NCBI GenBank assembly: GCA_951394405.1
Contig: OX596334.1
Location: 1,054,001 to 1,118,000 of the forward strand
Direction: 5' to 3'
DNA length: 64,000 bases
Source of the DNA: Coprinellus micaceus
Lineage: Eukaryota > Basidiomycota > Agaricomycetes > Agaricales > Psathyrellaceae
The notes below the pieces were generated by a model. It had not been told where the DNA came from. It saw nothing but the letters and a program-made list of their open reading frames with translations, and searched no databases. Positions within the stretch are counted from its first letter, which is position 1. Each line of letters opens with the position of its first letter. Below, one piece after another: positions 54,889 through 64,000 of the stretch. Position numbers and translations under genes: made by a program.

Positions 54889-56938
54889 TTAGTGAGGGCC
54901 CTCGAACGCTTCGTACGCGGGGCAGAGCGCATCCCAAGAGACTAGATGAAGGGCGCGTCAGATTCGGCGACGGCTGGAATGGTGATACGACGGGATAACA
55001 TACCCGGCTGGGACGAGGCAGCAACCTCAGGGATGCCTTCCGCAAAGACGACGGAAAGACCGCTGCAGAGAGGGTGGAACGTTAGAGGATCGAAAGAAAA
55101 CCCCAACAGCAGTGAAACGTACGCGACGAGATGCCAATCAATATGACAGTGCATAATCCAAGGGCCGGCGTTATCAGTGCGGAAACGAATGGTAACGTTG
55201 TCACCAGCAGCGCCGATGCTGACGACGTCGCGCTCGACAGGGTTGACGAAGTTGTAGGCGCTGCTGCCGGCGCTACGGACGACGTGGAAGGTATGTCCGT
55301 GCAAATGGATCGGGTGCTAGAATGAACTTATGAGGCTGCAAGCTTCACCGAGGCGACTGAGGGACTTACAGGGCTGCCAACGGAGCCACCGGGCATGGAG
55401 ATCTCGACAACCTTATTGCGAGGCAGTTCGTAGACGGACCCAGTGGGGAGCAGGTCCTGAGGAGTGGCGGCTCCGCTGAGGATCTGGAGCAAGACGGGAA
55501 TAGAGGGCTCAGTGAAGGCGGCGCCGTTAACCTGGAACTTGAGGGAGGCAAAGTCGAACACCATATCGAGGTTGATGCTGACATCGGCCGCACCAGGGAG
55601 AGCAATCCCAGGCGCAGCGGTGCTGGTGAGGGGGTGGAGGTTGGTCTCGAGCAAGGGGGCGCTGTTGGGCGTCTGGGTGGTAGTGGGATCCTGGTTGGCA
55701 GCGCCAGTATAACGAAGGATGGCCGAGTTGAGACCACCATCGAATCCAGTGGTACCGACGTTAGGGTTGGCGCGGACCCAGTAGTTGTTCACGGGCTGGT
55801 TGGCATTAAGCACAAACGAGTAGCGCTGCCCAGCGAAAATCTGGATGCTATCAACCGTGAGGGGCTGAACGTTGACACCGTCGGTTTCGATGATGGTCTA
55901 TCAAAGGAGTAAATCAACGAGGTCCTGCTGAAGTATCGTTGGACACTCACCATAGTATGCCCGTCAATGGAGAAGGTGTAGTTGGGGTCGCAGGAAGTCG
56001 AGACCAGGCGGAATCGGTAGCGGCGACCACGGGTGACGGCGATGACAGCCAGAGGGGCAACGGGACCTCCCACATAGCGGCCCTTGCCATTGATGAGAGT
56101 CGAATCGGGGGTGGGAACGAGTCCAGCAGAGGGAGCAGGGACGTGGTACCAGTCAGAGAGGGTGATAATTGTGTTCTCGTTGTCAACATCGTATCTGGGG
56201 CGAGAGAAGAGATGAGGGAGACGCGCGCTGGACGATTCAGTTGAAGCTTACCGGCTGCGATGAGGGTCGTTGGGGTCATAAACAACCATGGCCCCGCGAA
56301 GACCATCACAATACTGAGAGGCTACATATGGCGTTAACGATCCATTCCCGAGAGGCGACCAATAAAGTTAACTCACAGTAATGGGAGTGGTACCAGAAGG
56401 TACCAGCCTGCCTCGCTGCGGAGAACTTGTACAGGAACGAGTTCCCAGGCACGATAGGGCACTGGGTAACTCCCGAAGGGCCATCTGCCCATGCACTCCC
56501 AGCTTGGAGGAAGCCATGCCAGTGCTGAACCCCATAGTCAGGCCCCGAGTAACACTTGAGGGGTGGTACCAAAGACTCACAACACTGGTCAAAACGTGCA
56601 TGGTTGTATCGGTCAAGGAATCAACGACGTTCAAGTTGAACGTAGTCCCCTGTAACACGGTGAGTGGTCATGCACAGGATACGATAACAAGGAGTCCTAA
56701 CCTTGTTGCCGCGGATAACGGGACCGGGGAAGGTCAATGAGTTGGGGCTTGCACCAACGAGCACGGCACTAAGTGGGATGGGTCAGCACCTGGGGCTCGG
56801 CGGAGAGAAGGGGGGACCTTACGAGCGCTGGAAGCCATCTGGAGAGATGACGCCGTTGGCGACGTACAGGGAGGCAGAGGGCCCGATGGCTCCAAAAGCA
56901 ACGTGTGCGAGCTGGGCGAGGACGACGAGCTTCAACAT
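54889..56938 (-). CDS. lcc: Secreted laccase, multicopper oxidase (515 aa)
   Basis: Ten exons: 56938-56823, 56768-56702, 56649-56581, 56524-56377, 56321-56252, 56194-55951, 55897-55370, 55316-55123, 55062-55004 and 54941-54889 (516 codons). The signal peptide is about [16 protein letters not shown]. All four copper-binding segments are present: HWHG at 85-88, HSH at 130-132, HPIHLHGH at 415-422 and HCHIDWH at 470-476. The residue ten after the copper Cys (471) is Leu, the class expected to give medium redox potential. The last exon gives the usual ending [10 protein letters not shown], which is missed if the ninth intron is read through. Role: extracellular oxidation of phenols with reduction of oxygen to water, as in lignin or melanin chemistry. 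It shares a 0.5 kb divergent promoter with a small secreted protein gene. Confidence 0.96.
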
Positions 56939-57431
56939 GGTGTGCACGCTCTTGGATGAGTGGGGGGGATTGGGGAGAAAGGGCCGAGGGCTGGGGGAGG
57001 AGATCCAGGAAACCCAAGCTTTTAAAGTTCGCTAGAAAGCCCAGATCGAGAAGGACATCGTGGTCCTTCGGCTGGCTACGTGGGCCTAAACGTTGTTTGT
57101 GCCTTTGAGAAAACGGCACCCTCACGTTCGCGCGACAGGTCCCTCGGGACACGGAGGAGTGAGTTGTTTCGCTTGGGAGTGTCGCAATGTCGCCTTGACG
57201 GAATCGGAAGAGTGAGATCTGGTAGGATCTGGTTCCGGAAACGAAATGAGATCCATCTGGGCTCTGGATGAGGCATAACTCTTGTGTAGGTCGATTAGGA
57301 ACATCCGCTCATCGGTCTAGAAGTCACGAGCAGCCAGGAACGGACTTTAAGGGGAAGAATATAAGATATATACCGCATACCTTCGTTACGAAACCCCCAA
57401 GTCCCCCCAAGTACTCCTCCCACACGACAAC
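56939..57431. promoter_or_regulatory. Bidirectional promoter, laccase and small secreted protein
   Basis: The 493 bases between the two divergent ATGs must hold both promoters. A TATATA-like run at about 57363-57372 suits the plus-strand gene (about 65 bases before its ATG). A TTTAAAG near 57018-57025, or just upstream of it, could serve the laccase. I did not find a clear metal-response element. Confidence 0.5.
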
Positions 57432-57798
57432 ATGCAATTCAAGCACACCCTCCTCCTCGCCGCTGGCATCCTTGCCTCCGTCGTGGTGAGTCTACCTTTT
57501 GCGTTTCGTTGAGAGAGGCCCCACTCACGCACTTGTACTGTCCGTAGCCCGCTGCCTTCGCCGCTGATGCTGTCAAGGAGGGTGAAGTCTTCACGGCGAC
57601 TCGGGTGATTCACACCATCATTAAACAATCACCCTACCTGGTTGATCGCACCACCACCGTGGTCTGGACGTACGCATATCTCATCGTTTGAATTCATTCG
57701 ACCGTCACTTACAGACATTTAGTGCTGGACCTGTCATCACTGAGACGGCCTCGGCCACTCCCATTCCTGAGACCATCGAAGTCGCCCCTGACGCTTAA
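57432..57798 (+). CDS. Small secreted protein of unknown function (83 aa)
   Basis: Three exons, 57432-57485, 57548-57669 and 57723-57798 (84 codons), all in phase; the gene is too fragmented to appear as one frame. MQFKHTLLLAAGILASVV followed by PAAFA is a textbook signal peptide. The mature part is only about 60 residues, with TRVIHTIIKQSPYLVDRTTT in its middle and a Thr/Pro-rich end. It contains no cysteine, unlike most small effector-type proteins. I do not recognise the family. Its position, divergent to the laccase across about 0.5 kb, suggests co-expression. Confidence 0.75.
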
Positions 57799-60700
57799 GT
57801 CGCTTGAAGGCCATGTTTATGACCGAATCATCTTCTATGCACCGTCCATGATGAAGTATTTACCTTCCAATGTATTCTCCCTAAGCCTTTCAAGCTGTAA
57901 GCCCAAATAAACGTTGTGAGAAGAGGAATAGGCGCACCGTCCATGAGAACGTAAAAGAGACTTCAACACCGCCTAACCCTCGCGACGATCCCCAGCGCCT
58001 TGAATAATTTTCGCGGGTCACAAGATGGCATGCCTGGAGATTTTCTGGGCCGAGGCACAGAGTCTCGTGGTAAGCATCTTCTTCACCGACGAACGGAAGC
58101 CAGAGCACGCCAGGAACGCGACCAGTCATCGGTATGATCAGAAGTTTACAAAGTTGCAGAACGAGAGCATCGCAAAACTCCCGCACAATGAGACTGGCCG
58201 CATCATCAGCAGGCGTTCTCCGATGCGATGAGCCGTGTTCCACCCCAGTTTTCATTATGCTTCGTTTGGTGAGATACCGAGCGTCGGTCGCCCGAGAGGA
58301 CGCACAAGGGACAATGGCCGTTTCGATTCGATCCCATGGTTCAAGCGATGTGACAGAAGCCAGTGGATTCGGTCCCCTGTGCCATGGAGGCTTGTCCCAT
58401 ACATAGATGCCAAGCATGAGCAGGGGCTCCTGCAGAGAACGGGGTCCCCCTGAGAGACGCCATGGAGGAAAGTTGAAAAGAGGTGTGGGCGCCGCATCAT
58501 TGGCCCCATCATCACACATTGGTTGCTTGGACTTGTTTGTGTTTGTGTTATCATGCTCGATGGCGCCACTCAGGCTGCCTCTCGGGGTGAAGGCTCACCT
58601 CCCTGAGTAAAAATGCGCGTAATTGACTAACGGTCATGGTACTGTAGTTAAAAGCCATTTTACGCCGTAATTCACCTCGAATACGACAGCAGGCCCGCCA
58701 ACGACCTACTTTCGTCCGTTGAGATGACATCGAGTCGAGTTGATTAGAAGTCAGCGCTTACCAGAGACTTGGTGAGGGCTGGCACTATGGCCTCACGGTA
58801 TGGCTCCATCTCACGCATGAGGTATTCTCATGTATCTCACCCTGTCGTAGCTCGGGACCGGGATCGAGGGTTGCAGGACAGCGGCGGAGGCCATGCCGCC
58901 GCCTCAATTGCCAAGAGCCAGGATTACTATCAAATCGACTCAAAGTAGACACCGATATACAAAAGAACAGATCATATGCAGTTACCCAGACCTGCTGACG
59001 TGCTGGGTAAGAACATGGAGCGATGTACGGACCACGTTTCTGCCGTTTCATAGGCTACAGATAAAGTGCCTCAGGCACAATAGAACGCAGACCAACTCGG
59101 AGCGACGGAGAACAATCGCGCAATAAGACAAACCATCATTGAAGTGAACCCGGGAAATGATTCCGTCTACTCAAGTCCGCTCTCCCCGTCCTCTTCTCAT
59201 TTTCGGGCGCAATTGGCGTCACAGTACGTACCCACATGGTCCCACAACCCCCTTCGCATCACAAACGATCGTCGTCTTGACCCGAGCCGACCCCTTCGAG
59301 CGCGCACGGCAGTAAAGCGTTCCGAATTCCGTTTGTCTGCCCTGACTGCATAGCACCCTCTGACTACATTATCGTAGCACCGGATAGCACCCTCGCTGGT
59401 ACCCTCCGGTACCTGAACCCACCGGACCCAAGTAACGTCCAAAGGTGCTGCGGTCTGATTCAAATTTCAAAAGAAGCAACACAACTGTCAAACGATATTG
59501 CCACGGTCCTCAGACTCTCGACGGAACCTTGAACAGTGAGGAGAGGCCCCCGACGGGCGTGGAATCATCTGAAATCGGGGGCGGTATGCATTGGCACGAA
59601 AAATGACGCCCCTTGTACTTTTTTGTCCAGCGGGAATTCGAAATTCGGGGCGCGAGCCAGTCTCAAGGGTCTTTTAGCGCCAGGAGTTTGGAAGGCGACA
59701 ACATATCTGATAAGATGGTGGCTTGGGCGCGTAGATAAGATTGATCTTCACCCACGACTGACGCCGGAACATCCAACGCTTGTGCTGACCCCTTGTCCTG
59801 GTAGACTGGTGACCAGCGGAGAATGAGGATGGGGTGGAGGATCCTCGATTCTCCCTTTTGCTCATGGAGCGACGGTAACCGGTCTATTGTCCTGGCACCG
59901 TGAGGTAGGAATGGACGTCGAGTCGCATATGGTACTGAAAGGCGCAGTCGTTACCGAGAGAAATGGGTGTGGAGGGTGGGTAAGGGGTTTCTTTATCTCG
60001 TCTGATGCAAACAAGAGAGTCGCGACGAAAACGGTGAGTCGCAGGTCCCGCTCGTTTCGTAGCAGTCACTAATCCATTATCGCTCAGGATGGTAGCGGTA
60101 CCAGATGACTGGACGATGCACATATCATCCCATCTCTATCGCCTAATCGAATGTCTGTGGCTTATCTTGCGAGTTGAAATGACGCACAACGCGAGACAAT
60201 TGTTTCGATGACCACGGCGCATACGGCTCGAGCGGGCGCCTACACCGTCTGCCGCGATGTCAAGGGGAAGCTCCGAGGTGGCTCGTGCTACCCGTACAGA
60301 CACTAAGGTGATTTTCACCACCGAATCGGCGGTATGAATCGAATCGACCCCTTCCCACCCCATGCTCATGTGTCCCGGACCTGAACGCCCCTCGAGCCTG
60401 AGCCCCCAAAGAAAAAGAAGCTCGTGCGATTTCATCGCTGAACCACGAGCACGATCTGTCAAACAGAGCTGAGAAAACACGAGCCTAGCTTATTTCATTC
60501 TTCTTCTCCTTCTCGTCTTCATGACACTTCGGGACCGCGGTGGGATGGTTCTATCATTCTTGAACGGGCGACGGAGTAGGACAATGACCCCGAACCAAAG
60601 ATTTGGATGAGTGCAAATTTCACAAAGCACTGGAGCCGCCGGTTCGTTTCACGTACAACTTCCAAGCCGCTTGTGACGAACCCGACCAGAGCCTTCTCCT

Positions 60701-61305
60701 CGCGATGCCGTTAGCTTTGAAACTTGCTCGAACAAAAGCCCGACCCAAGTCTCCTAAAAGGGCGTTGAGATACAGAGAAAATTAGTGAAGGCGTCACCTT
60801 AGCCTTCAAATCCGGACGAAAGAAAAGAGTTGCCCAATCTGAGTTTAGATGCAAAAAAAAACAACCCATGGCGGGGTCGAAGGCGCCCGGTGAAACCTCG
60901 GACTTTTGGCATCCCTGCCTCTGCCAAGAAAACACCCAACGGCTGAAGCACCCAGGGACACTCCGCGAGAGAGCGGACGCAGGGCTATGGGCGAGCAAGC
61001 GAGAGACAGAGAGGCAACCAGTGTCAGGGGGCATGTCAGGGGCATGTCCGTGAGGGAGCGCCTGTATGGTAGGTTCGTGTCCACCTGTTGCCGTTTCAAT
61101 TGCCCGCTACCCTGCCTTTGGGGACTGGCGCCGTGAGTCTAATCGAACGAGTGCGGCGAAGGAATTCTGGCAGGACCTGCTCGAGAACTTGAGAACGACG
61201 ATGAACGTGATTTTGGCAAACTCTTGAAGGGTACGCCCGCCTCCTCCTCCTCCCTCCCTCCACCCGTCTCCCTCTCCTCCATTCTACATAATCCCCGCCC
61301 TACCC
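57799..61305. other. Long stretch without a recognised gene
   Basis: About 3.5 kb. The longest open frame is about 210 codons on the minus strand at 57890-58519 and has an ATG, but shows no domain, compositional bias or splice-supported extension. I could not find TIRs, tandem repeats or RNA genes. The last about 160 bases are downstream of the NOL8-type gene and pyrimidine-rich on the plus strand. Confidence 0.4.
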
Positions 61306-63588
61306 CTACACATCCTCCCCCCTCCCACCACCTCTCCTCCCAGCTCTCCTTCCAACCTTCCCCGCCTCCCTCGCCCTCCTCTTCCAACCCCTCGTCAACT
61401 CGCCTCTCGCCTCCTCCCACTTCTTCCTTATATCCTCTTCGCTCTCCGTCCTATAAAACTTGACCTTGGGGTCCCTCCAATACCACCCCTTATCGACCAT
61501 AACGTCTACAGCATCCCTCGTCTTTTTAGATGGGTTGTAGAGATGGAACGAGTTTTTCCATTCGGTGGAGGGTGAGGTGTGCGAGGAGAGCGAGGAGGGG
61601 AAGGGGAAGAAGAAGAGGGGTTCGCGCGGGTTAATGTAGGTCGACCCAGCTGCCGCTGTTCCAGCGTGTGTTTGGATTGATGAGATGGGGAGTGATACGG
61701 CGGGAGTGTATGTGGGCCCTTCAGCGGGGGTGGTAATAGAGGCTGCACCTTCGAAAGCGAACGCGAGCTCTTCGTCGACTTCGAGGTCGAGGTCTAGGTG
61801 TCCGAGTAAGGAGAACCCAGCTGTAGATACGATATCATTAAATCAGTATGCGGTGAATGTGAAGAAGTATAACAGCATCGTACCTTCCTCTTCGCGGGGA
61901 GCGAACAAATCTTTAAGATTAGGCGCAGCGGCCTGCGCCGCAGGTCTGGAATCTTCCTTCCTTGCACCAGGCTCCTGAGCTGACACATCGTCGACCCCCT
62001 CCTCCAACACTTCATCAACCTCTTCTTCGTCTTCGCCTTCGCCAACGACCTCCTCAACCTTCCTCTTCGTACCAGCCGTACTTTTCTCTCTAGGCACAAC
62101 CTCAAACTCCCCATCTCCCTTCCCAACATTCACATTCGCCCCACTCCTTTCGACGTTCTCCCTTGCCTTCACCTCCGCCTTCAGAATCTCCTCTTCGTCG
62201 ATGTCCGAGTCCATGGCGTCATGGCGTGCCCAGGCGTCATCGTCATCGTCGGCGTTACCGAAGAGGGACGAGAGGAGGTCGAGGGCGGCGGACGTTTCGT
62301 GTGCGATGATTGATGTCGTGCCATCGGGTGTGGTGGTGGAGAGGGATTTGGGAGGTGGGGAGAGGGTGGGCGAGGGCTGGGGAGGCAGGACGCTGGGTTT
62401 TGGAGGTGATGGTGCGGGAACGGTGGGTTGAGTTTGGGGTTCCGGTGCAGGTTTCCGCTTTTCTTCTTCCTCCATCTCCTCATCCTCCTCCTCTTCGCCT
62501 TCGCTAGTCTCCTCATCACTCTCTCCCTCTTCTTCACTTTCACGACTCTCCTCCGGCAGAATATCCCCGCCCTTCCCACCTCCCACCTTCCCGACGCCCT
62601 GGCTCTCCAAAAACATCCCCTTCAACAACGTACTCTCCCACTTCGTCACATCAATCGTCACCCTCCTCGCTCTCACCATCGGGTCCTTTTTCCTCTTCCT
62701 CTTCTCTTCCCCGTCCTTCCCTTTACCCCCCTTGCCTTTCTCTCCACTGGTCTTTGTCTGCTTACCTTTCGTATAATGCGACCCCCCACTCGCAGCTACA
62801 GCGCTCTTCGCCTTGGCCTTCTCCTCTAACGTCGGGGGAAGGGGGTGGTCAGGCCTCACCCTAATCGTCCTGAGTACTCGCCCCATCTCGGTCACCTTCC
62901 ACCCGCTCTTCTCCACCGCGGACGAGGGCGTAACAGGGGTCATGTCCGCCGCGTGCACACCGTCGAGGCGTTGGCGTTTTCGTTTGGGTTTCAATTCTGC
63001 GGTGGATGCAGCAGCTTCCCGTTCGGCTGCTAGTCTAGAGACGGAGATGAAGGTCAACGGTGGGGAAGGAGGGAGTATAGGAAGGATATGGAGAAGATGA
63101 AGAAGAGGGCGTACCGTTCGCGATAGTCCGGTTTGGCCTCAGCGATTCGAAGTTTGGCGCCTTTCCATGTCGACCCGCTGAGAACGTTCATACCTTTAAA
63201 AACCGAAACATGAGTGTATTAGCACCCTCCCTTCAGCTTGCCTCGTTCCCAAATGCACTCGAACGAGCAAGCCCCTGTACTCACATCTCGATAACTTCCC
63301 CACATTCGTGTTCAGGGTTACATACGCAAACGCCCGCGGCCTCCCCACCGCATCCACCATGCCCATCCCGTCCACGGCCTCCACGGTCCCAAAGGTTGAC
63401 AGCCTCTTGTTCAAGTCATCCAGCGTAATCGCTGGTGTGAGTCCAGAGATGTGGAGGCGCTTGGTTACTGGGGCATCGGGATTTTGAGCTTTAGAGGTCG
63501 ATGGAGCTGGAGCAGCCTTGTTGGTCGAAGAAGACGCCTTTGTAGGCGATTGGAGCGAGGACTTGGATTTATTTTGTATTGAATCCAT
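61306..63588 (-). CDS. NOP8: NOL8/Nop8-type nucleolar RRM protein (682 aa)
   Basis: Four exons: 63588-63285, 63193-63115, 63034-61884 and 61820-61306 (683 codons). The N-terminal RRM begins KRLHISGLTPAITLDDLNKR at about residue 43 and includes RAFAYVTL. After the exon join it continues CMNVLSGSTWKGAKLRIAEA, then LAAERE, matching the order in animal NOL8 and yeast Nop8. The centre is very acidic with Lys-rich blocks, as in nucleolar ribosome-biogenesis factors. The C-terminus has YRTESEEDIRKKWEEARGEL, then TRGWKRRAREA, the conserved NOL8 C-terminal helix. Role: assembly of 60S ribosomal subunits in the nucleolus. The orthology call rests on the RRM and the C-terminal motif. Confidence 0.85.
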
Positions 63589-64000
63589 GCTGGACTTTCA
63601 AAGGACAGAGAGGTCGGTCAGAGAACACGATGATATTGGTGCAAGGCGCTGATTGGTCACAGAAAACCGTGCATTGACCCCGGTATTTGGCCCTTATTTG
63701 GCTCCGGGTCAAAGCGTGCCTGATGGACGCTAAGCGCCCGTCGGAATCAGCCGAAATGATTACGACGGTAGCTGCGCAGCACCGAAAGGTAACCTCATGC
63801 CCATTTTTACCACGGCGATTGGGATTTTATGAAAGCCTCGCGCTGTACCGTACATCTCGGCCGATGCATACCAACGTAATGAAAATCCATCTGATTGGGT
63901 GCGTCGAATACTAATCATTCCCGACTACCGCTTATATTGAATGAATCCGCAGTCCCCAACACCCTCGTCCCACGTGTATTCCACTTCCAAGCTCCCTTCA
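63589..64000. other. Right-edge region, promoter of NOP8-type gene
   Basis: About 410 bases upstream of the NOL8-type start. No coding region, repeat or RNA gene was recognised before the window ends. Confidence 0.4.

Noticed and set aside
54942..55304. Laccase ending at 54942 with the sequence APFI
   Set aside because: That ending reads through an intron; splicing GTATGT to CTAG restores the usual laccase terminus [10 protein letters not shown] and a stop at about 54889.
57890..58519. Minus-strand open frame of about 210 codons starting with ATG
   Set aside because: It shows no domain, no biased codon pattern and no splice-supported partner exon, and it stands in a 3.5 kb region with equally long chance frames on both strands.
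62181..62829. Open frames on both strands within the NOL8-type gene
   Set aside because: They are shadows of the acidic GAG/GAC-rich central part of the gene, with no start context or independent motif.

Overview
The window reads as nuclear DNA of a mushroom-forming basidiomycete (Agaricomycetes-like). The grounds are several fungal-specific FunK1-type kinases, a secreted laccase, F-box proteins of the 'CSSWRDI..SDPSLW' type, GC-rich codons, and genes broken by many 39-70 base GT-AG introns. All gene models below were spliced by eye. Nearly all close in frame across every exon, which is the main internal check on them.

Layout. 1-28.7 kb holds four FunK1 kinases on the minus strand (one cut by the left edge) and a decayed fifth. 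Between them lie an F-box gene at 6.8 kb, an F-box/LRR-like gene at 13.3 kb, an unknown membrane protein at 15.1-17.4 kb, two tRNA-Ile(AAU) genes in opposite orientation, a serine-rich unknown protein and a small coiled-coil unknown. Mobile-element debris, including a palindromic MITE-like element, fills 9.6-12.8 kb.

29.5-51.9 kb is the most unusual part. It has four plus-strand CCCH zinc-finger genes in two related pairs. One of them is a large fusion of three CCCH fingers, a charged coiled coil, an RRM-like domain and an RBR ubiquitin-ligase module. They are followed by four genes (one now a pseudogene) that share a domain opening with a hydrophobic-IDGD motif, which I identify with the fungal domain called DUF7923. 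Three of these four also carry CCCH fingers. The domain keeps three spaced acidic motifs resembling the metal-binding acids of NYN/PIN nucleases. I infer a locally expanded RNA-binding, nuclease-like and ubiquitin-ligase gene family. A mitochondrial pyrimidine-nucleotide carrier (RIM2 type) sits among them.

51.9-64 kb holds two tandem F-box genes related to the one at 6.8 kb, a laccase divergently paired with a small secreted protein, a 3.5 kb stretch without a recognisable gene, and a NOL8/Nop8-type nucleolar RRM protein.

Functions are assigned from motifs and from knowledge of the families; no database search was possible. Exon coordinates come from hand counting and may be off by a base or two in places.
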